Made by a program: the position numbers and the translations under genes. From assembly GCA_016192065.1 (NCBI GenBank), contig JACPUX010000040.1, forward strand, positions 1 to 64,000: 64,000 bases of DNA, in the 5' to 3' direction. The notes under the pieces were generated by a model. It was not told the DNA's origin. It searched no databases and was given only the letters and a program-made list of their open reading frames with translations. Source of the stretch: Betaproteobacteria bacterium. GTDB lineage: Bacteria; Pseudomonadota; Gammaproteobacteria; Burkholderiales; Casimicrobiaceae. How positions within the stretch are numbered: position 1 is the first letter of the stretch; each line of letters starts with the position of its first letter. This document shows, piece after piece, positions 17,028 through 25,230 of the stretch.

Positions 17028-18395
17028 ATGACTTCTCCGATCGAGCAATTGAAAGCTGCCAATGCGCGCCACCTCTGGCACCCCATGGCGCACCCCGGGG
17101 CGATGCGTGACAATCCGCCCGACATCATCGCGCGCGGCGAAGGCGTGTGGGTCTGGGACATCGACGGCCACCGCCTGATCGACGGCGTCGGCGGCCTGTG
17201 GAGCGCCAATTTCGGACACAGCAACCGGAGGGTGCGCGACGCCATCGTTGCCCAGCTGGACGAACTGCCCTTCTACAACACCTTTCGCGGCACCACCCAT
17301 CCGCGCGCCATCGAATTGTCGGAGCAATTGGTCGCCCTGATGGCCCCGGAGAAGGTGGGCGCGGTGATGTTCGGCAGCGGCGGCTCGGACGCCGTGGAAA
17401 CGGCGCTGAAGATTGCTCGCCAATACTGGAAACTCAAGGGCCAGGCCGATCGCCACAAATTCATCAGCCTGCGCCAGGGCTACCACGGCGTTCACTTCGG
17501 CGGCATGTCGGTCAACGGCAATACCAACTTCCGCCGGCCTTACGAACCGCTCTTGCCGGGCTGTTTCCATGTTGACACGCCCTGGCTGTATCGCAACCCC
17601 TATACCGAGGACCCGCTTGAATTGGGGAGGATTTGCGCCGAACTCCTGGAGCGCGAAATCGTCTTTCAGGGACCGGACACCGTGGCCGCCTTCATCGCCG
17701 AACCGGTGCAAGGCGCTGGCGGCGTGATCGTGCCGCCGGAGAACTACTGGCCGCTGGTGCGCAAGGTGTGCGACCGGTACGGCGTGCTCCTGATCGCCGA
17801 CGAGGTCGTCACCGGCTTCGGCCGCGCCGGTGCGCTGTTCGGCACGCGACTCTGGGGGGTCAACGCCGACATGTGGTGCCTCGCCAAGGGCATCACTGGC
17901 GGCTACATTCCGCTGGGCGCCACGGCCATAAGTGAGACCATCAGCCAGACTTTTTCCGAAGCGCCCGCCGGGACCGGTGCCATTGCCCATGGCTACACCT
18001 ACAGCGCCCATCCGGTGGGGGCGGCGGCGGCCCTGGAGGCCCTGAAACTGGTGCAGGAACTCGACCTACCGGGCAATGCAGCGCGCGTGGGTGAAGCCTT
18101 TCAGCGCCGCCTGCGTGGTTTCGTGCCGCGCCATGCGCAGATCGGCGACGTGCGCGGCGTCGGTCTCATGGCCTGCCTGGAACTGGTGGAAGACCAGGCG
18201 AGCAAGAAAGCCCTGCCGCGCGGTGCGGAGCTGCCGCAGAAGGTCGCACGCGCCGCCTATCGTCTAGGCGCCATGGTGCGAGTTTCCGGCCCCAACATCA
18301 TCCTCTCGCCACCCTTGGTGATCACACCCCAAGAAGCAGACCTCCTGCTCGACACCCTGGATGCCGCCTTCACCGAAGTGGAAAGCGTGGCGTGA
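17028..18395 (+). CDS. Omega-aminotransferase (class III, PLP-dependent)
   Basis: This 455-aa class III aminotransferase should move an amino group from an omega-amine (GABA, beta-alanine, putrescine, taurine or similar) to pyruvate or 2-oxoglutarate. Visible features are the N-terminal [27 protein letters not shown] for PLP phosphate binding, [19 protein letters not shown] with the cofactor Asp, and the PLP lysine in [15 protein letters not shown]. The LWHPMAHPG start and [11 protein letters not shown] are typical of the pyruvate-dependent subgroup. ATG 17028 sits about 9 nt after AGGA; ATG 17019 overlaps that site. It is probably co-transcribed with the UPF0261 and HAD genes and works with the divergent gabD and permease. 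Confidence 0.87.
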   Translation: MTSPIEQLKAANARHLWHPMAHPGAMRDNPPDIIARGEGVWVWDIDGHRLIDGVGGLWSANFGHSNRRVRDAIVAQLDELPFYNTFRGTTHPRAIELSEQLVALMAPEKVGAVMFGSGGSDAVETALKIARQYWKLKGQADRHKFISLRQGYHGVHFGGMSVNGNTNFRRPYEPLLPGCFHVDTPWLYRNPYTEDPLELGRICAELLEREIVFQGPDTVAAFIAEPVQGAGGVIVPPENYWPLVRKVCDRYGVLLIADEVVTGFGRAGALFGTRLWGVNADMWCLAKGITGGYIPLGATAISETISQTFSEAPAGTGAIAHGYTYSAHPVGAAAALEALKLVQELDLPGNAARVGEAFQRRLRGFVPRHAQIGDVRGVGLMACLELVEDQASKKALPRGAELPQKVARAAYRLGAMVRVSGPNIILSPPLVITPQEADLLLDTLDAAFTEVESVA

Positions 18396-18398
18396 GCG

Positions 18399-18609
18399 CC
18401 CCCGCCGGGCCGTCCCAAGGGGGCGCAAGCCCATCACCGGAGCGGGCGCAGCCCGCGAACCACACTCACCCCCTTCCCCGGGAAGGGGGCCGGGGGGAAG
18501 GTTCGTCCACCCCCGCCGGGCCGTCCCAAGGGGGCGCAAGCCCATCACCGGAGCGGGCGCAGCCCGCGAACCACACTCACCCCCTTCCTCGAGAAGGGGG
18601 CCGGGGGGT
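18399..18609. repeat. 111-bp tandem repeat (two copies) between coding genes
   Basis: Two nearly identical units begin at 18399 and 18510. Each holds a CCCCCGCCGGGCCGTCCCAA start, GGGGGCGCAAGCC, GAGCGGGCGCAGCCCGCG and a hairpin of CCCCCTTCC paired with GGAAGGGGG, followed by GGCCGGGGGG. The hairpin loop differs between copies (CCCGGG-type versus CTCGAG) while pairing is kept. The frame of the downstream gene is open through both units. A third, partial copy lies at about 45571-45610. Confidence 0.85.
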
Positions 18610-18619
18610 GGGGACACCC

Positions 18620-19855
18620 GTGCGCGTCTTACTGGTCGGCACCGCCGACACCAAATCCGACGAGCTGCTGTTCCTCAGGTCCTGCATCGAAGCCGACGGA
18701 GGCGAGGCCGCGATCATGGATGTCGGCGTCCTGGAAGGCGCGCCGTTTGCGCCCGAAATTCCCAACACCGAAGTTGCCGCCGCCGCCGGCATGAGCCTCG
18801 AAGCGATTGTCCAGAGCGGCGATGAAAACACCGCCATGGCCCACATGGCCCGCGGCGCGGCGCTGCTGGCGCGCGCCTGGCGAGAAGAAGGGCGCATCCA
18901 GGGCATGCTGGCGCTGGGCGGCACCATGGGCACCGATCTTGCCCTCGAAGTGGCCGCCGCCCTGCCCTTGGGCACTCCCAAGGTGGTCGCCTCCACCATC
19001 GCTTTTTCACATTTGCTGCCACCCGAACGGATCTCGCCCGACTTGATCATGATCCTCTGGGCGGGCGGCCTGTACGGGCTCAACGAACTCTGCCGCGCCT
19101 CGCTGGCGCAAGCCGCCGGCGCGGTGCTGGGCGCCTGCCGCCTGGCGCGCGCGCCCAGCAAAGCGCGACCGACGGTGGGCATCACCTCGCTGGGTACCAG
19201 TGCTCTGTCGTACATGAAGCGCTTGAAGCCAGCCCTGGAACAGCGCGGCTACGAAGTGGCGATCTTTCACACCACCGGGATGGGCGGACGCGCCTTCGAA
19301 GAGCTTGCCGCAGCCGGACGATTCGTGGCGGTGTTCGACTTCAGCCTGCAGGAACTGGCTAATTATCTGGGCGGCTCCTGCGTCAGCGCGGGGGCGGACC
19401 GCCTGAGCGCGGCGGGCCACTGCGGCGTACCGCAGATCGTCGCGCCCGGCGCCACCGACATGATCGATTACCCAGCGTGGGCGCCGCCCCCGGCGCGCCT
19501 TGCCGGCCGCCCGAGCCACGCCCACAACCGCCTGATCGCCTCGGCCATGTGCAGCCCCGAGGAGCGCGTGGTTATGGCCGGCGCGATTGCCGAAAGGTTG
19601 CGCCAGGCCCAAGGCCCGGTTTGCCTGCTGCTGCCGCTTGCCGGTATCGAGGAGTGGGACCGGCCGGGTGCACCGCTACACGATGCCGCGGGTTTGGCCG
19701 CGTTCATCGGGGCGCTGCGCCAAGCCGACTGGGGCGGGGTGGAACTCGTGGAAGTCCCCGCGCACATCAACGACGAGATCTTCAGCACCACGGCGCTGGC
19801 AATATTCGACCGCTGGGTCGCCATGGGGCGCATTGCACCCGGTGCGCCGCGATGA
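18620..19855 (+). CDS. Tm-1-like ATP-binding domain protein (UPF0261)
   Basis: This 411-aa protein belongs to the Tm-1/UPF0261 family. The N-terminal domain starts VRVLLVGTADTKSDELLFLR and contains LALGGTMGTDLALEVAAALPLG, the nucleotide-binding part related to the plant virus-resistance protein Tm-1. The C-terminal TIM-barrel-like part includes HTTGMGGRAFEELAAAGRFVAVFD. Bacterial members have no firmly established reaction. I chose GTG 18620, with GGGG just upstream, because it begins the conserved domain; the open frame extends to 18392 only by running through the tandem repeat. It follows the aminotransferase and precedes a HAD hydrolase on the same strand. Confidence 0.82.
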   Translation: MRVLLVGTADTKSDELLFLRSCIEADGGEAAIMDVGVLEGAPFAPEIPNTEVAAAAGMSLEAIVQSGDENTAMAHMARGAALLARAWREEGRIQGMLALGGTMGTDLALEVAAALPLGTPKVVASTIAFSHLLPPERISPDLIMILWAGGLYGLNELCRASLAQAAGAVLGACRLARAPSKARPTVGITSLGTSALSYMKRLKPALEQRGYEVAIFHTTGMGGRAFEELAAAGRFVAVFDFSLQELANYLGGSCVSAGADRLSAAGHCGVPQIVAPGATDMIDYPAWAPPPARLAGRPSHAHNRLIASAMCSPEERVVMAGAIAERLRQAQGPVCLLLPLAGIEEWDRPGAPLHDAAGLAAFIGALRQADWGGVELVEVPAHINDEIFSTTALAIFDRWVAMGRIAPGAPR

Positions 19856-19949
19856 ACAGCGCGCGGCGGGTTCCCTGCGCCTTGGACCCTAGGCATCAAC
19901 GCCGGGGCGGACCGATCGACTCGGACCGAAGCAGATCCCGGGCGCCGCG

Positions 19950-20600
19950 ATGAAACGCGCCCTGGTGCTCGATTTCGGCGGGGTCATCAGCCGGACCTTG
20001 TTCGAAACCCACGCCACCACCGAAGCCGCACTGGGTTTGCCGGCGGGCACGCTGACCTGGCGCGGCCCCTTCGATCCGGCCAGCGACCCCCTGTGGTGCG
20101 CGATGCAGGCGGGAAGAATCAGCGAACGCGACTACTGGCTGGCCCGCACGCGCGAAGTGGGCGCCCTGATCGGCGAAACCTGGGAAGCCATGGCCACCTT
20201 GGTGGTGCGCGCCCGCGGCGCCGACCCGCAAGCGATGATCCGCCCCGAAGCGGTGGCCGCCATCCGCGCCGCCAAAGGCGCCGGCCACGCGGTGGCGGTG
20301 CTGTCCAATGAACTCGATCTCTTCTACGGAACTGAGCTGCGGCAACGTGTCGCCGTGCTCGGCGAAGTGGACGCCATCATCGACGGCTCCTACACCCACA
20401 TCCTCAAACCCGACCCGCGCGCCTACGCGCTGTGCCTTGAAGCGCTCGATCTGCCCGCCGCGGCCTGCGTCTTCCTCGACGACCAGACCCGCAACGTCGA
20501 GGGCGCCGCGCAAGCCGGCATGGTGGCACTGGCCTTCGATGTGTTGCGCCCGGGGGAGTCGTATGCACGCGCGCTGGGGCTGCTAGTGTCTAGAGACTAG
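19950..20600 (+). CDS. HAD-superfamily hydrolase
   Basis: This 216-aa HAD-like phosphatase has motif I near the N-terminus, LVLDFGGVISRT; the usual nucleophile Asp8 is present, but the second Asp of DxD is replaced by Gly (DFGGV), as in epoxide-hydrolase/haloacid-type members. Motif II is VAVLSNE, the lysine of motif III is in THILKPDPRAYALCLEALDL, and motif IV is VFLDDQTRNVEGAAQAGM. This matches the subfamily containing YihX-like sugar phosphatases; the substrate is unknown. The last five residues (LVSRD) and the TAG stop are contributed by a CTAG-rich repeat, so the ancestral C-terminus may differ. Confidence 0.85.
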   Translation: MKRALVLDFGGVISRTLFETHATTEAALGLPAGTLTWRGPFDPASDPLWCAMQAGRISERDYWLARTREVGALIGETWEAMATLVVRARGADPQAMIRPEAVAAIRAAKGAGHAVAVLSNELDLFYGTELRQRVAVLGEVDAIIDGSYTHILKPDPRAYALCLEALDLPAAACVFLDDQTRNVEGAAQAGMVALAFDVLRPGESYARALGLLVSRD

Positions 20601-20663
20601 AGACTAGTGTCTAGAAACTAGTGTCGAGAAACTAGTCTCTTGCCACTAGTCTCTAGAAACTAG
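20583..20663. repeat. CTAG-rich array containing the stop codons of two convergent genes
   Basis: Ten CTAG tetranucleotides occur in 81 bp, in variants of CTAGAGACTAG, CTAGTGTCTAG and CTAGAAACTAG, many self-complementary. CTAG is normally rare in enteric and related genomes. The HAD gene (+) stops at 20598-20600 and the AraC gene (-) stops at 20662-20660, both with TAG drawn from the array. It could fold as a bidirectional terminator, but T-runs are poor. Confidence 0.85.
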
Positions 20664-21676
20664 ACCCCCCTCGCCGGGTGGGCGGCGCCGCGCAGGGTTT
20701 CCGAGGGCAGCTCACCGAACATGCGGCGGTAGTCGGTGGCGAAATGCGACAGATGCCAAAATCCCCAGCGTGCGGCAATGTCCTGCACCGATTCGCGCCC
20801 TGGATCGGCCGACTTCAACATGCGCCGCGCGCCGTTCAAGCGCATGGCGCGCAGATAGCTCACCGGGTTCAATTGCAGCACTTCCTGAAAGCTGTATTGC
20901 AGGGTGCGCCGGCTCACCTTGAGGCTGCGGCAAAGGTCTTCCACGGTGAGCGGCTCCTCGACGTGCTGGCGCATGTATTCCTGAGCGCGGCTGACGATGG
21001 TGTGCCGAACCGTGGGCGGCGAGGCGATGCGGCCGGCATCTTCGCTGGGCCCCACCGCTTTCATTACGCTGGAGAGCAGCGCGTGTTCCAGACCTTTTTG
21101 CATGGCCGAGAACTTGAGCATCGAAGGGGTGCGCGAAACCGACTCCAGCACCGTCAGCAAAAAAGCACGGAATTCATCGACCTGGGCCTTGCCCGCCCGC
21201 ACCACCGAGACGCTCTTCAGCTCGCCCTCGATATCGCGCTGTTCGATGTCGCGGGCATATTGGGTGAGCACGCTTTCGGGCACCGCCACGGCGACGATGT
21301 CGAAATGCTCCGGAGCGCGGAAATCGAGTTCGTCGCCGCCACGCATGGTCATGATGCTGTCGGGGGCGATCGGGCGGCCACAGAAATAGCCCTTGCCCTG
21401 CAACATCACCGGTACGCCCAACACCCGCTCGCCCTCGCGCATCAAGCCGGCCTCATAGACCGAGCGGTTGGTGACCTCGCGGAAGAGCTGGATGCCGCGA
21501 AACCAGATTTCCATGAAGCGACCCTCGAATTGCCCGGGCGTCAATTGCTCGTATACCTGGTCCCAGTCGCGCAGGCAGGCAGCCTGTTCGTCGGCGTCGC
21601 GGGTCTCGCGGCGCACAAGCGAATAGAGCGCGCTTTCATCCAGATTATCGAAAGGATTGGGGGCTTCGGTGCTCAT
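20660..21676 (-). CDS. AraC-family transcriptional regulator
   Basis: This 338-aa regulator has a C-terminal AraC/XylS DNA-binding domain with two helix-turn-helix motifs: LTVEDLCRSLKVSRRTLQYS and VQDIAARWGFWHLSHFATDY, followed by FGELPSETLRG. The N-terminal 220 residues resemble the sensory part of EutR-like regulators and should bind an effector. It is transcribed away from the aralkylamine dehydrogenase cluster, so it is the likely amine-responsive activator of that operon. ATG 21676 begins the family-like sequence MSTEAPNPFDNLDESALYSL; the ORF to 21898 is an open upstream extension. Its end lies within the CTAG array. Confidence 0.87.
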   Translation of the reverse strand: MSTEAPNPFDNLDESALYSLVRRETRDADEQAACLRDWDQVYEQLTPGQFEGRFMEIWFRGIQLFREVTNRSVYEAGLMREGERVLGVPVMLQGKGYFCGRPIAPDSIMTMRGGDELDFRAPEHFDIVAVAVPESVLTQYARDIEQRDIEGELKSVSVVRAGKAQVDEFRAFLLTVLESVSRTPSMLKFSAMQKGLEHALLSSVMKAVGPSEDAGRIASPPTVRHTIVSRAQEYMRQHVEEPLTVEDLCRSLKVSRRTLQYSFQEVLQLNPVSYLRAMRLNGARRMLKSADPGRESVQDIAARWGFWHLSHFATDYRRMFGELPSETLRGAAHPARGV

Positions 21677-21887
21677 GTCCGGCTGGAGCCAAGTTGACGT
21701 GAAGTGAGTTAAGCCCAACGCGGCGTGAATTGCAAGCGCGCCGGTCTTCCGGCACTGGCTTTCCGGAACGATTGCGGCGCCCTTGCCAATTTCGGCTAAC
21801 GGCCGCGCCGAAACGCTGCCTACAATGCCCCCGCTGCCCAAAGAAGCGGAATACCGCAGGGCGGCGCAACCAGGAGGAGAGGCCGTC

Positions 21888-23036
21888 TTGAGACGCATTT
21901 GTTACGCTTTTGGTCTGGCCATGGGCGTTTTGTGTATCACCGCGCCCGGGCGCGCGGAGCTGCCGGCGGAAACACTCACGGTCGCCAAACTGCCGCCATC
22001 GAACGCGCATCGGCTCTATGTGTCGGACATCACCATCCAGCACATCGTCGATAACCGCCTGCATGTGATCGATGGCGAGCACTTCAAATACCTTGGCCAG
22101 GTGTCCACCGGCTACGCCGGGCAATCGACGCTGTCGCGAGATCGCCGGGAACTCTACGTTACCGCCACCTACTTCCCGCGCCTGGCGCGCGGCGAGCGCA
22201 CCGATGTGGTCGAGATCCACGACCCGAACACTCTCGAATGGCGCGCCGAGATCCTCATTCCCCCGCGCCGCGCCCAAGCCCTGCCCTACCAAGGGATCGT
22301 GCGCACTTCGGTCGATGGGCGCTGGCTGTTCGTGCAAAACGCCACCCCCGCCGCCTCGGTCACGGTGGTGGACTTGAAAGCCCGCAAGTTCGCGGCGGAG
22401 ATTCCCAACCCGGGCTGCTGGATCATCATTCCGTCCGAAACCGCGGCCGATCGCTTCTCCACCATCTGTGGCGACGGCAGCCTGCAAACCATGGTGCTCA
22501 ACCACGATGGCACGTTGAAGAGCAAGACCAAGAGCGGGCGCTTCTTCGATCCCGACGCCGATCCGGTGTACGTGCAAAGCCAGCATCTGGGCGACCGGCA
22601 TTACCTGGTGAGCTTTCAGGGCAAGGTCTTTCTGGCCGATTTGTCGCAGGAGACTCCGACCATCGAGGCGCCCTGGAGCCTGCTTTCCCAGGCCGACCTC
22701 AAAAGGAAGTGGCGTCCCGGGGGCTACCAGCTCTTCGCCGTGCATCGCGACAGCAAGCGCATGTTCATCGGCATGCATAAGAACGGCGCCGAAGGCACGC
22801 ACAAGAACCCGGCCGATGAAATCTGGGTCATCGACCTCGCGACCAAGAAGCGCCTTGCCCGCCTGCCCGGACACGCGGCGGTGGCGCTGGTGGTGAGCCA
22901 GACGCCGGAGCCGCGGCTCTACGCCCTGGATGCGGTGAAGATGGCGCTCGCCAAGTTCGATGCCGGCGCCAAGCCCAAATTCCTGGGTCGCCTGGAAGGA
23001 GTTGCCGAATCCGCCACCATGCTGGAGCTGCATTGA
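21888..23036 (+). CDS. aauB: Aralkylamine dehydrogenase heavy chain (AauB/MauB type)
   Basis: This 382-aa periplasmic beta-propeller is the large subunit of the TTQ amine dehydrogenase, which converts primary amines to aldehyde plus ammonia and passes electrons to a periplasmic carrier. It starts with a signal peptide (ICYAFGLAMGVLCITAPGRA) and has propeller strands such as RLYVSDITIQHIVDNRLHVI and DEIWVIDLATKKRLARLPGH. The best start is TTG 21888, 8 nt after a near-perfect AGGAGGAG (21872-21879); the ATG at 21783 lacks one. The stop overlaps mauE (TGATG). Close similarity to aromatic amine dehydrogenase rather than methylamine dehydrogenase is my impression and is not proven. Confidence 0.88.
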   Translation: MRRICYAFGLAMGVLCITAPGRAELPAETLTVAKLPPSNAHRLYVSDITIQHIVDNRLHVIDGEHFKYLGQVSTGYAGQSTLSRDRRELYVTATYFPRLARGERTDVVEIHDPNTLEWRAEILIPPRRAQALPYQGIVRTSVDGRWLFVQNATPAASVTVVDLKARKFAAEIPNPGCWIIIPSETAADRFSTICGDGSLQTMVLNHDGTLKSKTKSGRFFDPDADPVYVQSQHLGDRHYLVSFQGKVFLADLSQETPTIEAPWSLLSQADLKRKWRPGGYQLFAVHRDSKRMFIGMHKNGAEGTHKNPADEIWVIDLATKKRLARLPGHAAVALVVSQTPEPRLYALDAVKMALAKFDAGAKPKFLGRLEGVAESATMLELH

Positions 23037-23578
23037 TGGCGCTGCTACCGCCGCTGGATCCGATCCTGCCGCAGATCACCGCCGCCACGCTGGCGATCGT
23101 CTTCCTGGTCGGAGCGGGGCAGAAGCTCTTCGACCGCGAGTCCTTCACCTTGGCGCTGGATCAATATCGACTGCTGCCGGAGCGCTTGCTCGGCCCGGTG
23201 GCGCTGCTGCTCCCGCTGCTGGAGATCAGCGCGGCGGTGCTCCTGCTGCCGCTGGCCGGCCGGCCTTGGGGGGCCGCCTTGGCCGTGGCCGTGCTACTCG
23301 CGGTCACCGGCGCGGTGGTGATCAACCTCCTGCGTGGACGCGCCGACATCGATTGCGGCTGTGGTGGTCCCGAAGGCGGCCAGCACTTGTCCTGGGCTTT
23401 GGTCGCGCGCAACTTCACCTTGGCGCTGCTGGCCGGACTTGCCACGGCCGGCGCCAGCGCGCGCGAACTGGTCTGGCTCGATGCGCTTACCGTCGGTGCC
23501 GGAGCCATCGGGCTCTATGGTCTTTATGCCGCCGCCAATCAGCTCCTCGCCAACGCCCCCCGCCTCTCGAAGCTCTAG
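23036..23578 (+). CDS. mauE: MauE-family membrane protein for amine dehydrogenase assembly
   Basis: This 180-aa protein has four hydrophobic segments and belongs to the MauE/DoxX-like family needed for making the small subunit of TTQ amine dehydrogenases, probably by helping disulfide formation in the periplasm. The paired Cys in DIDCGCGG, facing the membrane surface, are the conserved redox-active candidates. The ATG at 23036 shares a base with the stop of the heavy-chain gene, so they are translationally coupled. The order heavy chain, MauE, MauD, light chain is the standard mau/aau order (BEDA). Confidence 0.88.
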   Translation: MALLPPLDPILPQITAATLAIVFLVGAGQKLFDRESFTLALDQYRLLPERLLGPVALLLPLLEISAAVLLLPLAGRPWGAALAVAVLLAVTGAVVINLLRGRADIDCGCGGPEGGQHLSWALVARNFTLALLAGLATAGASARELVWLDALTVGAGAIGLYGLYAAANQLLANAPRLSKL

Positions 23579-23588
23579 GACCGAAACT

Positions 23589-24188
23589 ATGAACGAGGCC
23601 TTGCTGATCTCCAACATCGTGCTCTGGGTGGTGGTGCTCGCCCTGCTGCTGGTGGTGTTCGCACTGGCGCGCCAGGTGGGCATTTTGTACGAGCGCATCG
23701 CGCCCATGGGGGCCCTGATGCTCGACACCGGCCCCAAGGTCGGCGAAGCCGCGCCCCGTTTCGAATTGCCAACGCTCGCCCGGGAGACCCTGGTGGTGGG
23801 CGCGCCTGGCCCCGCCAGCCAGCTTCTGTTCTTCCTGTCACCCACTTGCCCGGTATGCAAAAAACTTCTGCCCATCCTCAAGTCGATCGCCAAGGATGAA
23901 GCGTCCTGGCTGCGCCTGGCTTTCGCCAGCGACGGCGAACCCGAGGACCACCGCGCCTTTCAGCGCAAGGCGGCGCTAGAGAGTTTTCCCTATGTGCTCT
24001 CGGCCGAGCTGGGCATGGCCTTTCGAGTCGGCAAGCTGCCTTATGCGGTGCTCATCGACGAGCAAGGAGTGGTGCGTGCCAAGGGCCTGGTGAACTCGCG
24101 GGAGCAACTGGAGAGTCTGTTCACCGCTAAGGAACTCAAGGTGGCGTCGGTGCAGAGTTTTCTCGAAACCCGCGGCGGTGAGCGTTAG
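23589..24188 (+). CDS. mauD: MauD-family thioredoxin-like disulfide isomerase
   Basis: This 199-aa protein has an N-terminal membrane anchor (LLISNIVLWVVVLALLLVVF) and a periplasmic thioredoxin fold with the active site CPVC in FFLSPTCPVCKKLLP and the cis-Pro in GKLPYAVLID. MauD proteins are required for correct disulfides in the cysteine-rich light chain of amine dehydrogenases. It starts 10 bp after mauE. All redox residues are present. Confidence 0.9.
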   Translation: MNEALLISNIVLWVVVLALLLVVFALARQVGILYERIAPMGALMLDTGPKVGEAAPRFELPTLARETLVVGAPGPASQLLFFLSPTCPVCKKLLPILKSIAKDEASWLRLAFASDGEPEDHRAFQRKAALESFPYVLSAELGMAFRVGKLPYAVLIDEQGVVRAKGLVNSREQLESLFTAKELKVASVQSFLETRGGER

Positions 24189-24203
24189 TCACAGGGAGCA
24201 AAG

Positions 24204-24740
24204 ATGAAGTGGTTTGACCAACTTTTCGAACGCTCCGCCCGCAAGGTGGCGCACTCGACTTCACGCCGCGGTACTTTGGCGCGCCTGGGCAAGTACCTCG
24301 TGGTAGGCGCGATCGCGCTGCCGGTACTGCCCTTCGACCGTGTCAACCGCGACGCCCATGCCCTGGCCCCCGGCGGCGGCAAGAAGAAGGCGCCGGATGA
24401 ATCGCAATGCGAATATTGGCGCTACTGCGCGCTCGACGGCTTCCTGTGCAGTTGCTGCGGCGGCACCACTTCGTCCTGCCCGCCGGGCACTGAGATGTCC
24501 AAGGTGGCCTGGATCGGCACCTGCCGCAACCCGGTGGACGGCAAGGACTATCTCATCAGCTACAACGATTGTTGCGGCAAGAATGCCTGCGGACGTTGCC
24601 TGTGCAACTTCAATCTCGGCGACCGCCCGGCGTACCGCATGGGCCTGCACAACGACATCAACTGGTGCATGGCCAACACCAGCAACATGTTCCATTGCAC
24701 CACTTCGGTGATCATCGGCCTGGCGGAGCAGCACTCTTGA
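24204..24740 (+). CDS. aauA: Aralkylamine dehydrogenase light chain with TTQ cofactor
   Basis: This 178-aa subunit carries the catalytic tryptophan tryptophylquinone. The two precursor tryptophans are Trp103 (KVAWIGTC) and Trp154 (NDINWCMAN), exactly 51 residues apart as in known methylamine and aromatic amine dehydrogenases. Asp122, 19 residues after the first Trp, matches the catalytic base. I count 14 cysteines after the leader, consistent with the many disulfides of the family. The long N-terminus has a twin-arginine motif (SRRGTLARLGKYLV) and a hydrophobic stretch, typical of the unusual leader of these subunits. It follows mauD by 15 bp; its stop overlaps the cytochrome start. Confidence 0.92.
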   Translation: MKWFDQLFERSARKVAHSTSRRGTLARLGKYLVVGAIALPVLPFDRVNRDAHALAPGGGKKKAPDESQCEYWRYCALDGFLCSCCGGTTSSCPPGTEMSKVAWIGTCRNPVDGKDYLISYNDCCGKNACGRCLCNFNLGDRPAYRMGLHNDINWCMANTSNMFHCTTSVIIGLAEQHS

Positions 24741-25189
24741 AGCTGGCGATCTCCCCAGACTTGCCCACCGCCGGCATCTTGCTGGTGCTCGCTCTTGCTC
24801 CCGGTTCGGCCGGCGCTGAGGATCGCGGCGCCGCGCTCTTCGCCCAACACTGCGTCGTCTGCCATGCGGCGCAAGGCGAAGGCACGCCGGGCATCGCCCC
24901 ACGCCTGGCCGGCAGCTTGCAGGACCGCGCGCGCAGCGAAAGCGGCCGCGCCTACCTGGCGCAAGTGCTGGTCGATGGTCTGGCCGGACCGATCACCGTG
25001 GCCGGCGAGCGCTTCAACAACGCCATGCCGCCCTTCAAGCAACTGCCCGACGCCGACCTGGTGTCGCTACTCGACTACGTCGTGGCCGGCCTCAACGGCG
25101 GCGCGCCCAAGCACGATACGGCCGCGATCGGCGCGGCGCGCGCGCTACAGCTTTCCCCCAATGCCGTGCGCAAGCTGCGCGGTTCGTAA
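24737..25189 (+). CDS. Periplasmic c-type cytochrome of the amine dehydrogenase operon
   Basis: This 150-aa monoheme cytochrome c has a signal peptide (AGILLVLALAPGSAGA) and one heme motif CVVCH in LFAQHCVVCHAAQGEGTPGI; the axial Met is probably in NNAMPPFKQLPDADLVSLLD. It is a class I cytochrome likely to take electrons from the reduced TTQ enzyme; I see no amicyanin or azurin gene nearby to do so. The start is TTG 24737, overlapping the TGA of the light chain (TTGA); ORFs starting earlier run inside the light-chain gene. Confidence 0.82.
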   Translation: MKLAISPDLPTAGILLVLALAPGSAGAEDRGAALFAQHCVVCHAAQGEGTPGIAPRLAGSLQDRARSESGRAYLAQVLVDGLAGPITVAGERFNNAMPPFKQLPDADLVSLLDYVVAGLNGGAPKHDTAAIGAARALQLSPNAVRKLRGS

Positions 25190-25230
25190 TTCCTGGAGCG
25201 TCGCAAGAATCTGTGAAGGAGGAGCAAAGC

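Noticed and set aside
18396-18619. CRISPR-like array
   Set aside because: Only two units, no separate variable spacers, no cas genes.
19852-19953. 33-codon frame between UPF0261 and HAD genes with ATGA overlaps at both ends
   Set aside because: Very Arg/Pro-rich and without a recognisable motif; most likely chance spacing.
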